Below are positions 1-8,725 of a stretch of 64,000 bases of DNA, piece by piece. The stretch lies in contig PALV01000011.1 of the NCBI GenBank assembly GCA_002706685.1, positions 434,001-498,000 of the forward strand. Reading direction: 5' to 3'. The notes under the pieces were generated by a model. The model searched no databases. It was not told where the DNA came from and worked only from the letters and a program-made list of their open reading frames with translations. Numbering within the stretch: the first letter of the stretch is position 1; every line of letters starts with the position of its first letter. This stretch comes from Gammaproteobacteria bacterium. Lineage in GTDB: Bacteria > Pseudomonadota > Gammaproteobacteria > Pseudomonadales > Pseudohongiellaceae. A program made the translations under genes and the position numbers.

Positions 1-919
1 ATGTCGGGTCGGTCTTGAAAGCCAGTTGATAGGCCTGTTCGATAGTCTCGGCAAGCGCAACGCCGCAGGGATTGGCATGTTTGACAATGACGCAGGCGGG
101 CTCGGCAAAACTCTTGACGCACTCCAGCGCAGCATCCGTGTCAGCTATGTTGTTGTAGGACAGCTCTTTGCCCTGCAATTGTTCAGCGGTGCTGACACTG
201 GCTTCCTGCGGATTTTTCTCGGTGTAGAACGCCGCGTTTTGATGCGGATTTTCGCCGTAGCGCAGATCCTGCTTTTTGACAAACTGGCTGCTGAAGGTGC
301 GCGGGAACTGACTGCCGGAAATGGTTTTGCCCAGATAGTTGGCAATGGCTGCGTCGTAAGCCGCGGTGTGCTCAAAAGTCTTGGTCGCCAGGTCGAAGCG
401 CGTCGGTTGTGTCAGGCCGCCGTTGTTCTGCTTCATTTCCGAGATGATGGTCCCGTAGTCCGACGGATTGACCACTACGCCCACCCAGGCGTGGTTTTTG
501 GCAGCAGCCCGCAGCATGGTCGGGCCGCCGATATCAATGTTCTCGATTGCCATATCAAGATGGCAGTCGGGGCGTGCCACGGTGCTTTCGAATGGGTACA
601 GATTGACAACTACCAGGTCGATGGGCGGTATGCCATGCTCGCTCATTACTTTGCCGTCGATATCACGTCTGGCCAGAATACCGCCGTGCACTTTGGGATG
701 CAGCGTCTTGACGCGGCCATCCATCATTTCCGGAAAGCCTGTGTAATCGGCAATTTCCGTGGCAGGAATATTGTTGTCCTGCAGCAGGCGGTAAGTGCCG
801 CCGGTGGACAGGATTTCTACACCTGCCGAGTGCAGGTCGCGTGCAAATTCAACAATACCGGTTTTGTCCGACACGCTGATCAGGGCGCGACGGATGACTG
901 CTGTGTTCTCAGTAGACAT
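1..919 (-). CDS. purH: Bifunctional IMP cyclohydrolase / AICAR formyltransferase, partial
   Basis: The last two steps of de novo purine synthesis (AICAR formylation, then ring closure to IMP), in the cytoplasm. About 306 N-terminal residues are present; the C-terminal part lies beyond the left edge. Seen: the N-terminal MGS-like cyclohydrolase domain with [15 protein letters not shown], the STGGTYRLL loop and [18 protein letters not shown], all standard for PurH. The ATG at 917-919 gives the usual N-terminus ([19 protein letters not shown]). It is the last visible gene of the minus-strand cluster, 51 bases after fis. The order dusB-fis-purH matches Pseudomonas. No strong Shine-Dalgarno is visible before the ATG. 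Confidence 0.95.
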   Translation of the reverse strand, partial: MSTENTAVIRRALISVSDKTGIVEFARDLHSAGVEILSTGGTYRLLQDNNIPATEIADYTGFPEMMDGRVKTLHPKVHGGILARRDIDGKVMSEHGIPPIDLVVVNLYPFESTVARPDCHLDMAIENIDIGGPTMLRAAAKNHAWVGVVVNPSDYGTIISEMKQNNGGLTQPTRFDLATKTFEHTAAYDAAIANYLGKTISGSQFPRTFSSQFVKKQDLRYGENPHQNAAFYTEKNPQEASVSTAEQLQGKELSYNNIADTDAALECVKSFAEPACVIVKHANPCGVALAETIEQAYQLAFKTDPT

Positions 920-970
920 AAGCTCGATTTCTAGGTTTATAAGCGGGTGGGAAAGGGCGGATTAACGGCA

Positions 971-1270
971 TTACACGCGCAATCCATATTGCCTGATCTT
1001 CTTGCGTAGAGTACCACGATTGAGCCCCAGCATGGTAGACGTGCGGCTCTGGTTACCTGCGTTGTGGTCAAGAACTGCCTGTATCAGCGGGGGTTCGATC
1101 TCGCTCATTACCAGGTCGTAAAGATTGGCGACCAGGTTCTCGTCTTCCTCATCAATATCCGACAGATACACGGCCATCGACCGCTCAACAGCCTGACGCA
1201 GACTGAATGGTTCGGCGATATCGGTGGGTGTGGGTGCCCCCATCTGTTGCTCAGTGGTATCTTTTTTCAT
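971..1270 (-). CDS. fis: DNA-binding protein Fis
   Basis: Nucleoid-associated, DNA-bending regulator of stable RNA promoters and growth-phase genes. The 99 residues match the usual ~98. The C-terminal helix-turn-helix is clear: GNQSRTSTMLGLNRGTLRKK followed by IRQYGLRV, nearly identical in layout to E. coli Fis. The N-terminal half (residues 1-45) is diverged, as is common outside enterics. The gene starts only 7 bases after the dusB stop, the conserved dusB-fis arrangement, so it is probably co-transcribed with and translationally linked to dusB. Confidence 0.95.
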   Translation of the reverse strand: MKKDTTEQQMGAPTPTDIAEPFSLRQAVERSMAVYLSDIDEEDENLVANLYDLVMSEIEPPLIQAVLDHNAGNQSRTSTMLGLNRGTLRKKIRQYGLRV

Positions 1271-1277
1271 GCGAGTC

Positions 1278-2303
1278 TTATTGTGTCAGGCTGAAACTGG
1301 CTAAATTCTCGTGGTAGTCGGCAAGTATATCACGCTGTTCCATGACATCACGGCTGTCCATGAAGCGGGATTTGAGCTCTGCGCCAGCTGGCAACTCCTG
1401 GCTGTACCAGTCGATGTGTTTGCGCGCGAACAATGCGCCTTTGAAGTCACCATAAAAAGCGTGCAGGGCGCGGATGTGATCAACCATTAGCTGGCTGATG
1501 GCCTGGGCCGGGGGACGTTCGGTCGTTTTGCCGGATTGCAGAAAGTCGTGGATCTGCCGGAACAGCCAGGGACGTCCCTGCGCCGCCCGCCCGATCATCA
1601 CGCCGTCTGCCTGCGTGTAGTCCAGCACAAACTTCGCCTGCTCAGGAGACGTGATGTCGCCGTTGGCGATCACGGGAATGCTGATTTCCTGCTTGATGCG
1701 GGCAATTGTGTCGTATTCTGCGTTGCCTTTAAAGCGGCACTCGCGTGTGCGCCCATGGATGCTCAGCATGGCGATTCCGCAATCCTCAGCAATGCGGGCG
1801 ATCTGCGGTCCGTTGCGTTGTTCGCGACTCCAGCCGGTACGGGTCTTTAAAGTCACCGGTACTGGCACCGCTGCTACGACAGCGCGCAGTATTCTCTCGA
1901 CAAGCTCAGGATCCTGCATCAGCGCCGAGCCAGAGGCACGTTTGAGCACTTTCTTGGCGGGGCATCCCATGTTGATGTCGATTATTTCAGCACCCATCTC
2001 GACATTCTTTCGCGCCGCATCGGCCATCATGTCCGGATCAAAGCCGGCAATCTGGACAATCTCCGGCCCACATTTGCCTGAGCGTTTCAGGCGCAGGCGG
2101 TTTTTTTCGCTCTGCCAGACCTGTGAGTCGGCAGGCACCATTTCGGCAATGGTTAAAGTCGCACCCTGCTGCAGGCACACTTCACGAAATGGCAGGTCGC
2201 TAACGCCAACCATGGGCGCCAGAATGACGGGCTGCTGCAGAAAGTGTTTGCCCAGGTAAAACCCCTGCGGCATTGTGTCGGAATTAAGTCCGATGGCGCT
2301 CAT
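1278..2303 (-). CDS. dusB: tRNA-dihydrouridine synthase B
   Basis: FMN-dependent reduction of uridines in the tRNA D-loop. The 341 residues form a TIM-barrel with PMVGVSDLPFR near the N-terminus, INMGCPAKKVLKRASGSALM carrying the catalytic Cys, the TRTGW motif, SIHGRTRECRFKG, ANGDI and DGVMIGRAAQGRPWLF, all in family order. Its ATG overlaps the stop of the upstream DUF3426 gene (ATGA), and fis follows after 7 bases, so the three genes look translationally coupled. The first ~12 residues extend beyond most DusB proteins; a second Met at residue 11 is an alternative start. Confidence 0.95.
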   Translation of the reverse strand: MSAIGLNSDTMPQGFYLGKHFLQQPVILAPMVGVSDLPFREVCLQQGATLTIAEMVPADSQVWQSEKNRLRLKRSGKCGPEIVQIAGFDPDMMADAARKNVEMGAEIIDINMGCPAKKVLKRASGSALMQDPELVERILRAVVAAVPVPVTLKTRTGWSREQRNGPQIARIAEDCGIAMLSIHGRTRECRFKGNAEYDTIARIKQEISIPVIANGDITSPEQAKFVLDYTQADGVMIGRAAQGRPWLFRQIHDFLQSGKTTERPPAQAISQLMVDHIRALHAFYGDFKGALFARKHIDWYSQELPAGAELKSRFMDSRDVMEQRDILADYHENLASFSLTQ

Positions 2304-3016
2304 GGCTGAATCGCTCGCGGCAAGGATGCCGGTTTAACAAACTGAATGTCGTAGTTTACGGCATTGCTGCCAGGTTCGGTAAACTCGATCCGGGCAGATG
2401 CCACCTCGCCGGGTTGCAGCGGGGCGGGTTCAGAGTCCGTGTCCAGGTAGTCACTGGCTGGCAGCTGGTCGCTGACCAGCAGGTCTCCCGACATACTGCT
2501 GAAACGGACAACGACGTCTGGCATGGGTTGCGCATAGCTGTCGCGATTCTGGAAACTGAACTCAAGCAGGGCCGTATCGGCCAGGAATGGGTGTTCCCGG
2601 TAGTCGAGCCCGCTTATTTCGAAAGTCTCCGGATCTACTCGAGTCGGCAACTGAAACGGGCAACGATCAATGCATGTTGTTTCGAGCCAATCGTAAAAAG
2701 CAGGATATGCCGCAAGCAGCTGAGGGCGGAACAGGAGCAGCTGCACAGGAATGGCTAGCAGCAGACACAATGCAGCCAGCAATGACAGAGTCGTCCCAAG
2801 TATCCTGCGTGCGCTAAGTTCCCGTCCGGGCCGGGTTGGCCGGGCGGATGACTCCAGCTCCAGTGCTTCATCAATGACCGGAAGCTCTATTTGTGGTTTG
2901 TCTTGTTCAATGATGGTCCACATGGTCAGTTCGACAAGTCTCTGTGCCAGATGCTGATTACCGGTTAACTGGACGGCCTGTCCGGCTAACGCCGGACGCC
3001 GCTGATTCGCACCCAT
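2300..3016 (-). CDS. DUF3426 family membrane protein lacking the zinc ribbon
   Basis: Function unknown. It occupies the conserved place between prmA and dusB where other gammaproteobacteria have a DUF3426 protein. Seen: one hydrophobic segment (about residues 70-95, with LSLLAALCLLLAIPVQLLLF) followed by a ~130-residue extracytoplasmic domain with YPAFYDWLETTC, FEISGLDYREHP and LEFSFQNRDSYAQPMP, typical of the DUF3426 C-terminal domain. Family members usually begin with a Cys4 zinc finger (MJ0042 type). Here the N-terminus has no CxxC pair and is only a short acidic cytoplasmic stretch. The 3016 start overlaps the prmA end by 31 bases and has an AGGA close upstream; the ATG at 2921-2923 (207 residues) is an equally possible start. 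Confidence 0.8.
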   Translation of the reverse strand: MGANQRRPALAGQAVQLTGNQHLAQRLVELTMWTIIEQDKPQIELPVIDEALELESSARPTRPGRELSARRILGTTLSLLAALCLLLAIPVQLLLFRPQLLAAYPAFYDWLETTCIDRCPFQLPTRVDPETFEISGLDYREHPFLADTALLEFSFQNRDSYAQPMPDVVVRFSSMSGDLLVSDQLPASDYLDTDSEPAPLQPGEVASARIEFTEPGSNAVNYDIQFVKPASLPRAIQP

Positions 3017-3861
3017 TCATCCTGCAGAACTGGTGGCTGCATTTCAAATGTTTCCCGGTATGAGGCCAGCAGTGCCTCGGTCTGCTCCGACAATACCCCG
3101 GACAGCACCAGTTGTCCGTTGGGCAGGGTCAAATGCGAGAGAATCGGTGTCAATTCTACCAGTGGCCCGGACAGAATGTTGGCGACCACGATGGGGGCGG
3201 GTGTGTCGTATTCGCCGGGCAGGTAGACCGGCAGGTGGTCTGCGGCAATCCCGTTGGCATCACGATTGGCAGCTGTGGCGATCAGGGCCTGCGGGTCATT
3301 GTCGATGGCGATGGCTCGCTCCGCACCCAACAGAATCGCAGCGATGGCAAGAATGCCGGAGCCGCAGCCGTAGTCAATGACTGTCTTGCCTTTGAGATCC
3401 TGGCCATCCAGCCAGGCCAGACACAGTGCCGTTGTCGGGTGTGTGCCAGAACCAAATGCGAGCCCGGGGTCCAGCATGACGTTGACTGCGTCAGGCTCAG
3501 GTGGTTCGCACCAGCTCGGGCAGATCCACAGCCGCTTGCCAAACTGAATGGGCTTGAAGTCCTGCATCCAGGCGCGTTCCCAATCCTGGTCCTCAATCTG
3601 TTCAATGATCAGCTCGTTTTCCGTCAGGCGACTGCCCGAGGTGACCGCCGCAACAACGTCAGCCATCACCGCATCACTTTCGAACAGTGCACTGAGCATG
3701 GTCTGCTGCCATAGCGGTGTGCTGTCCGGTTCCAGTTGAAAAACCGGTTCATCTTCTGCATCCAGAAACGACACAGACACGGCGCCCAGTGACTGGAACA
3801 GTTGTTCCATCTCTGGGGCTTCCGTGTCTGTGACTCTGGCCTTGATTTGTTGCCAGGGCAT
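2986..3861 (-). CDS. prmA: Ribosomal protein L11 methyltransferase
   Basis: SAM-dependent trimethylation of ribosomal protein L11 in the cytoplasm. The 291 residues match the family length. Seen: N-terminal substrate-binding domain, then DPGLAFGSGTHPTTALCL, motif I VIDYGCGSGILAIAA, the acidic AIDNDPQAL and VVANILSGPL, a diagnostic set for PrmA. It lies 12 bases downstream of accC on the same strand, a conserved neighbour pair, and is followed by the DUF3426 gene. Nothing unusual. Confidence 0.97.
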   Translation of the reverse strand: MPWQQIKARVTDTEAPEMEQLFQSLGAVSVSFLDAEDEPVFQLEPDSTPLWQQTMLSALFESDAVMADVVAAVTSGSRLTENELIIEQIEDQDWERAWMQDFKPIQFGKRLWICPSWCEPPEPDAVNVMLDPGLAFGSGTHPTTALCLAWLDGQDLKGKTVIDYGCGSGILAIAAILLGAERAIAIDNDPQALIATAANRDANGIAADHLPVYLPGEYDTPAPIVVANILSGPLVELTPILSHLTLPNGQLVLSGVLSEQTEALLASYRETFEMQPPVLQDEWVRISGVRR

Positions 3862-3873
3862 GTTTTTACCAGC

Positions 3874-5226
3874 TTACGATTTTTTGTGGTCGCTCAGCAT
3901 GTGCTCCAGATAGTGAATGTTTACACCACCTTTGCGGAAGTTGTGATCACGCAGAATATCTTTGTGCAGCGCGATGTTGGTACGGATGCCATCGATCAGA
4001 ATTTCATCCAGTGCGTTTTGCATGCGCACCAGCGCCTCGTCACGATCAGAACCGAAAGTAATCAGTTTGCCGATCAATGAGTCGTAAAACGGAGGTACGG
4101 TATAACCACTGTAAATATGCGAGTCGACGCGCACACCATTGCCGCCCGGTGCATGATACAAATTGATCTTGCCGGGGCAGGGCATGAATGTGCTGGGGTC
4201 TTCAGCATTGATACGACATTCCAGCGCGTGGCCCTTCATCTGAACCTCTTCCTGTTTGATGGAAAGAGGCTGGCCACTGGCGATTTTTAATTGTTCTTTG
4301 ACAATATCAATGCCGGTAACCATTTCAGTAACGGGGTGTTCCACCTGAACACGCGTGTTCATTTCAATGAAGTAGAACTGCTCGTCCTGGTAGAGGAATT
4401 CCAGTGTGCCGGCGCCGCGATACTTCATCAGCTCACAGGCCTTGATACAGGTTTCTGCTACCTGCTGGCGTATTTCGTCAGGAATGCCCGGAGCAGGCGC
4501 CTCTTCAATAACTTTCTGGTGGCGACGCTGCATCGAGCAGTCGCGGTCACCCAGATACAGCGCATTACCCTGGCCGTCGCCGAGCACCTGGATTTCCACG
4601 TGGCGCGGGTTTTCCAGAAACTTTTCCAGATAGACCGTATCGTTGCCGAAGGCTGCCTTGGCTTCCGATTGAGTTACATGGATCGCCTTGAGCAATGAGC
4701 CTTCGTTGTGCACCACGCGCATGCCGCGACCACCACCGCCGGCAGCAGCCTTGATGATCACCGGGTAACCAATGCGGCGGGCGATTTCCAGCGTGCGTTC
4801 AGGGTTACCGTCCAGTGGTCCGTCAGAGCCCGGCACGGTTGGAACACCGGCTTTTTTCATGGCTTCGATGGCTGAAACCTTGTCACCCATCAGGCGGATT
4901 GTCTCGGCGCGCGGACCGATAAAGGTAAACCCGCTGCGCTCAACCTGCTCGGCGAAGTCGGCATTTTCGGACAGGAATCCGTAACCGGGGTGAATGGCCA
5001 CTGCATCAGTAACTTCCGTCGCTGCAATAATGGCCGGAACATTCAGGTAGCTTTGTGAGGCGCTGGCCGGACCGATACAGACTGATTCATCTGCCAGTCG
5101 GACGTGCATCAGGTCGCGGTCGGCACTGGAGTGCACAGCCACCGTTTTGATGCCCAGCTCTTTGCACGCTCGCAGAATTCGCAGAGCAATCTCTCCGCGG
5201 TTGGCAATCAGGACTTTTTCCAGCAT
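3874..5226 (-). CDS. accC: Acetyl-CoA carboxylase, biotin carboxylase subunit
   Basis: ATP-dependent carboxylation of biotin on AccB, the first committed step of fatty acid synthesis. The 450 residues match the family. Seen: N-terminal [18 protein letters not shown], the glycine-rich ATP-grasp loop [11 protein letters not shown], the KVIEEAPAP segment, and the catalytic [20 protein letters not shown]. Twelve bases separate it from accB upstream, the standard accBC operon; prmA follows. Confidence 0.98.
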   Translation of the reverse strand: MLEKVLIANRGEIALRILRACKELGIKTVAVHSSADRDLMHVRLADESVCIGPASASQSYLNVPAIIAATEVTDAVAIHPGYGFLSENADFAEQVERSGFTFIGPRAETIRLMGDKVSAIEAMKKAGVPTVPGSDGPLDGNPERTLEIARRIGYPVIIKAAAGGGGRGMRVVHNEGSLLKAIHVTQSEAKAAFGNDTVYLEKFLENPRHVEIQVLGDGQGNALYLGDRDCSMQRRHQKVIEEAPAPGIPDEIRQQVAETCIKACELMKYRGAGTLEFLYQDEQFYFIEMNTRVQVEHPVTEMVTGIDIVKEQLKIASGQPLSIKQEEVQMKGHALECRINAEDPSTFMPCPGKINLYHAPGGNGVRVDSHIYSGYTVPPFYDSLIGKLITFGSDRDEALVRMQNALDEILIDGIRTNIALHKDILRDHNFRKGGVNIHYLEHMLSDHKKS

Positions 5227-5238
5227 AGCTAATGATCC

Positions 5239-5706
5239 TTAAACGATTGTGACCAGTGCCTGATCAAATTCCACGGGCTCGCCGTCCTGAGCCAGAATGG
5301 CTTCGACCACACCGGCGTGATCCGCCTCAATCTGGTTCATCATTTTCATCGCTTCAATAATACAGATGACATCGCCCACTTTTACGTGCTGGCCAACCTC
5401 AACAAAGGGCGGAGACGAGGGTGAAGGCGCGCGATAGAAGGTGCCAACCATCGGAGATTTGACAACATTGCCGCGAATTTTCTGGCTCTCTTTGCTGCCC
5501 GCGTCGGTATCAGCGGCAGCCGGAGCTGGCGCGGGTGCTGGCGCTGCTGGCTGGGGTGGCGGTGCTGCCTGGTACTGGATGGGGGCAGCGTTGACTGTGC
5601 TGCCGCGGCTGATGCGAACCGCCTCTTCACCTTCCTTGATCTCGATTTCCGCAACATCGGAAGATTCGAGCAGTTCGATGAGTTTTTTTACTTTTCTGAT
5701 ATCCAT
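5239..5706 (-). CDS. accB: Acetyl-CoA carboxylase, biotin carboxyl carrier protein
   Basis: Carries biotin between the carboxylase and transferase subunits. The 155 residues comprise a short N-terminal helix ([20 protein letters not shown]), an Ala/Pro-rich flexible linker (about residues 42-70) and a C-terminal biotinyl domain with the [11 protein letters not shown] motif, whose Lys is the biotinylation site, preceded by the [12 protein letters not shown] thumb region typical of AccB. It is the first gene of the accB-accC pair, 37 bases after aroQ. Confidence 0.98.
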   Translation of the reverse strand: MDIRKVKKLIELLESSDVAEIEIKEGEEAVRISRGSTVNAAPIQYQAAPPPQPAAPAPAPAPAAADTDAGSKESQKIRGNVVKSPMVGTFYRAPSPSSPPFVEVGQHVKVGDVICIIEAMKMMNQIEADHAGVVEAILAQDGEPVEFDQALVTIV

Positions 5707-5743
5707 GATTTCTTCTCTTTTTGCCGGTAGTGGATCAACTAGA

Positions 5744-6190
5744 TTAATGAGTGTCTGTCAGTCGCGTGAGCGCCGCCTGCAGCGCCAGGTCATAGCCCTG
5801 GGAGCCAAGCCCGACGATCGCGCCGCTGGCAATGTCCGTGAAATAGGAGTGATGCCGAAACGGCTCGCGTTTGTAGACATTAGACAGGTGAACTTCAATA
5901 AAGGGAATGCCGGTGCCCAGCAGAGCGTCGCGCAGGGCGACGCTGGTGTGCGTGAAGGCAGCCGGGTTAAAGATGATGAAATTTATGCCCTCGCGCCGCG
6001 CGTCGTGGATCCGCTCAATCAGCTCATACTCTGCGTTGCTTTGCAGATGCAGCAGATGGTGTCCAGCGGCCAGACAGGTGCTGCTGAGGCGCGAATTGAT
6101 ATCGTCCAGCGTCTCATTGCCGTAGATCTCAGGCTCACGGGTGCCCAGCAGGTTCAGGTTGGGGCCGTGCAACACTAGGATTGTCGCCAT
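5744..6190 (-). CDS. aroQ: Type II 3-dehydroquinate dehydratase
   Basis: Third step of the shikimate pathway (3-dehydroquinate to 3-dehydroshikimate), a small dodecameric enzyme. The 148 residues match the family. Seen: [17 protein letters not shown] with the catalytic Tyr, [35 protein letters not shown] and [19 protein letters not shown] with the catalytic His. The aroQ-accB-accC order is conserved in many gammaproteobacteria. Upstream, in the usual dsbD place, only a truncated DsbD remains (6347-6838). Confidence 0.98.
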   Translation of the reverse strand: MATILVLHGPNLNLLGTREPEIYGNETLDDINSRLSSTCLAAGHHLLHLQSNAEYELIERIHDARREGINFIIFNPAAFTHTSVALRDALLGTGIPFIEVHLSNVYKREPFRHHSYFTDIASGAIVGLGSQGYDLALQAALTRLTDTH

Positions 6191-6346
6191 ATTCTTAATC
6201 CAGCTCGTGGTGCGCTATTGCGATCATTGATGCGGGATTTTCGCAGATTTTTCTTAGATTTTCACCACTCAATTGTGGCTTTTCTCTGATCTTTTCTCGA
6301 AGGCGGTGTAAAGACCGTCGCCCCCGGTGATGGACGGTGGGGTGAA

Positions 6347-6838
6347 TCAGCGGTAAATCGGGATCTCGCGGGATTCTGGAGGGTAACACAGACCTGCTTC
6401 CGCGCAGCCCTGATAGTCAAGCTGCAGGACTATGTCCTCAGTGCTGTCAGTCAGTGTCTGCGGGAGCTGCAACGATATCCGCAGGCTGTCGTAAAAAACT
6501 GTAACGTCGCCAAAGTACTCGTCATTATGAGCGACACCGGCGGGAAGCTCGAAGGCTAGCTCGCCGGATTCAGATTCCGGGCTGCTTACCGAAACGCTGA
6601 ACTTGTCAGCATACAGGTAATACCCCGGGGCAATGGTCCAGTGAATGCTGATCTGCGAATCGCTGTCCAGGCTGGTGTAATAGCTGAAAGCCTGATCAAC
6701 TGGCAGGAAGCGCGAGCCGCCGAACAGCGAACTGCCCGGCTGGGCATCAAGCCCGGCCGGCAGCATCAATGCCAGAAAGCAGCCTGCAAGCAGGGCCTGG
6801 CGTCTAGTCCGAATAACGCTCGAAGATGAGTGTTGCAT
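6347..6838 (-). CDS. Orphan DsbD N-terminal (alpha) domain protein, exported
   Basis: Resembles only the periplasmic alpha domain of the disulfide reductase DsbD/DipZ. The 163 residues comprise a signal peptide (RTRR then a hydrophobic stretch ending GLDA), [36 protein letters not shown], and the redox pair in [13 protein letters not shown] (two Cys). The protein stops 10 residues later, where full-length DsbD (~570-600 residues) would continue into the eight-helix membrane domain and the thioredoxin domain. No remnant of these was found in the 156 bases before aroQ. The ATG at 6836-6838 has GGCGG upstream and lies inside fabB (35-base overlap). It sits in the conserved dsbD slot, so it is probably a truncated dsbD; whether it still acts, perhaps with another reductant, is unknown. 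Confidence 0.8.
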   Translation of the reverse strand: MQHSSSSVIRTRRQALLAGCFLALMLPAGLDAQPGSSLFGGSRFLPVDQAFSYYTSLDSDSQISIHWTIAPGYYLYADKFSVSVSSPESESGELAFELPAGVAHNDEYFGDVTVFYDSLRISLQLPQTLTDSTEDIVLQLDYQGCAEAGLCYPPESREIPIYR

Positions 6839-8021
6839 TGGTACCGCCAAAGCCAAAGCTGTTGGACATGATGCAGTTCAGGGTGACATCGTCCATGCGC
6901 TGAGTTGCGATGTTCAGACCATCGGCCTCCGGAACAAGTTCCTGAATATTGGCCGATGCGCTGACAAATCGGTTTTCCATCATCAGCAGGCTGTAGATCG
7001 CTTCCTGCGCGCCAGTAGCGCCAAGTGAGTGACCGGTCAGGGATTTTGTAGAGTTGATGATGGGCGATTTGCCGTCAAACACCTGTTTGATGGCTTTCAG
7101 CTCGGTGACATCACCAACTGGAGTGCTGGTGCCGTGCGTGTTCAGGTAGTCAATTGGCTGCTTGCTGGTGGCCATGGCCATGTTCATGCAGCGAATCGCG
7201 CCTTCGCCGGATGGCGCAACCATGTCATAACCGTCTGATGTCGCACCGTAACCGGTGATTTCGGCGTAAATCCTGGCGCCACGCGCCAGTGCGTGGTCAA
7301 GTGCCTCAATAACCAGCACTGCGCCACCGCCGGCGATAACAAAGCCGTCGCGACTGACGTCGAATGGGCGTGATGCCTTCGTGGGTTCGTCGTTGTGGCT
7401 GGTGGTCAGCGCACCCATGGCGTCAAACAGATTGGTCAGCGTCCAGTGTTCAGATTCGCCGCCGCCTGCAAATACCATGTCTTGCTTGCCCATCTGAATC
7501 AGTTCCATCGCATTGCCGATACAGTGTGCGCTGGTGGCGCATGCCGAGGAGATGGAGTAATTCACACCCTTGATCTTGAATGGCGTTGCCAGACAGGCGG
7601 AGACGGTGCTGCCCATGGTGCGCGGTACACGATATGGCCCGATCTTGCGAAGACCCTTGGTGCGCAGAATGTCGGCAGCCTCCACCTGGTCTGCAGATGA
7701 AGAACCGCCGGCGCCCATGATGATGCCCGTGCGCTCATTGGATACTTCGCTCTCGGAAAGGCCAGCATCTTTGATAGCCTGTTCCATGGCGATGTAGCCA
7801 TAGGCTGCAGCATCGCCCATGAATCGCAGCACTTTACGATCAATGTGCTCTTCGAAATTGATGTCTACCCGACCAGAAATGTGAGCGCGCAGGCCCATTT
7901 CTTCATATGCCGGGTTGTAGCTGATTCCGCTGCGGCCTTGCTTCAATGAATCAAGCACGGTCTGCTTGTCATTGCCGATGCAGGAAACAATACCGATGCC
8001 AGTTACAACAACGCGTCTCAT
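6804..8021 (-). CDS. fabB: 3-oxoacyl-ACP synthase I
   Basis: KAS I: condenses malonyl-ACP with acyl-ACP and is needed to elongate cis-3-decenoyl-ACP in unsaturated fatty acid synthesis. The 405 residues match the family. Seen: [17 protein letters not shown], the active-site Cys in [29 protein letters not shown] and [18 protein letters not shown] with the two catalytic His, and the C-terminal [18 protein letters not shown] lies a few bases before the ATG. It follows fabA by 23 bases: the classic fabAB operon, here placed directly upstream of the aroQ-accBC block. Confidence 0.97.
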   Translation of the reverse strand: MRRVVVTGIGIVSCIGNDKQTVLDSLKQGRSGISYNPAYEEMGLRAHISGRVDINFEEHIDRKVLRFMGDAAAYGYIAMEQAIKDAGLSESEVSNERTGIIMGAGGSSSADQVEAADILRTKGLRKIGPYRVPRTMGSTVSACLATPFKIKGVNYSISSACATSAHCIGNAMELIQMGKQDMVFAGGGESEHWTLTNLFDAMGALTTSHNDEPTKASRPFDVSRDGFVIAGGGAVLVIEALDHALARGARIYAEITGYGATSDGYDMVAPSGEGAIRCMNMAMATSKQPIDYLNTHGTSTPVGDVTELKAIKQVFDGKSPIINSTKSLTGHSLGATGAQEAIYSLLMMENRFVSASANIQELVPEADGLNIATQRMDDVTLNCIMSNSFGFGGTNATLIFERYSD

Positions 8022-8044
8022 AGGTACCTCTGTGTAGCGATCGT

Positions 8045-8584
8045 TCAGAATTTGGCGTCAGGCGTAAACAGGCCCACTTTCAGGTTCTTGGTGGTATAGA
8101 TTACCTTGCCATCAACGGCAACAGTACCATCCGCAATCCCCATGACCAGTTTACGTTCAATGATACGGCTGAGAGAAATCTCGTATGTGACTTTTTTGGC
8201 CGTGGGCAGAATTTCACCGCTGAATTTTACCTCGCCGGCACCCAGCGCCCTCCCTTTGCCGAGGTTGCCGCGCCATCCCAGATAAAAGCCCACCAGCTGC
8301 CACATCGCATCCAGCCCCAGGCAACCTGGCATGACGGGATCTTCCGGGAAATGGCAGTCAAAAAACCACAGGTCCGGGCGAATATCGAGCTCAGCAACGA
8401 TAAGACCTTTGCCGAACTCGCCGCCGTGATCGTTGATCTCGACGATTCTGTCCATCATCAGCATGTTGCCGACGGGCAGTCGTGCGTTGCCGGGGCCAAA
8501 CATTTGACCATAACCGCACTGCAGAAGTTCTTCGCGGTCATAGGCATTTTTGGGAGTAAATATTGGATTCCCTGTATTCTTCAT
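8045..8584 (-). CDS. fabA: 3-hydroxydecanoyl-ACP dehydratase/isomerase
   Basis: Dehydrates 3-hydroxydecanoyl-ACP and isomerises trans-2 to cis-3-decenoyl-ACP, the branch point of anaerobic unsaturated fatty acid synthesis. The 179 residues are slightly longer than E. coli FabA (172) owing to an N-terminal extension ([20 protein letters not shown]). Seen: [20 protein letters not shown], the catalytic His in [20 protein letters not shown] with its Asp, [15 protein letters not shown] and a KNLKVGLF end. No Shine-Dalgarno is evident before the ATG. Divergent from manC; the shared 141-base region holds an inverted repeat. Confidence 0.97.
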   Translation of the reverse strand: MKNTGNPIFTPKNAYDREELLQCGYGQMFGPGNARLPVGNMLMMDRIVEINDHGGEFGKGLIVAELDIRPDLWFFDCHFPEDPVMPGCLGLDAMWQLVGFYLGWRGNLGKGRALGAGEVKFSGEILPTAKKVTYEISLSRIIERKLVMGIADGTVAVDGKVIYTTKNLKVGLFTPDAKF

Positions 8585-8620
8585 AGGCGGTTTGAATCAC
8601 CAGTTTGCTGCAAAGCGTGC

Positions 8621-8657
8621 AATATTATCGCGAGCGGGCGAAATAATCGATAATATT
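8621..8657. promoter_or_regulatory. 10-bp perfect inverted repeat between fabA and manC
   Basis: Arms AATATTATCG (8621-8630) and CGATAATATT (8648-8657) are perfect reverse complements separated by 17 bases (8631-8647). The repeat lies 37 bases upstream of the fabA ATG and 69 bases upstream of manC, where a dimeric regulator could act on either promoter. It could also be an AT-rich promoter overlap. No known operator consensus was recognised with confidence. Confidence 0.4.
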
Positions 8658-8725
8658 TTGCCCCTCCTGACGAATCACGGGGATTTGGGATAGACTTGCG
8701 GCCCAGGTTTGGAAAAGGATTTGAC

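Noticed and set aside
26..934. Long plus-strand open frame opposite purH
   Set aside because: It is antisense to conserved PurH coding sequence; its translation has no recognised domain.
6195..6389. 64-codon minus-strand frame between the DsbD domain and aroQ
   Set aside because: Translation is Arg/Pro/His-rich without DsbD beta or gamma features, overlaps the DsbD alpha end in another frame and has no ribosome site.
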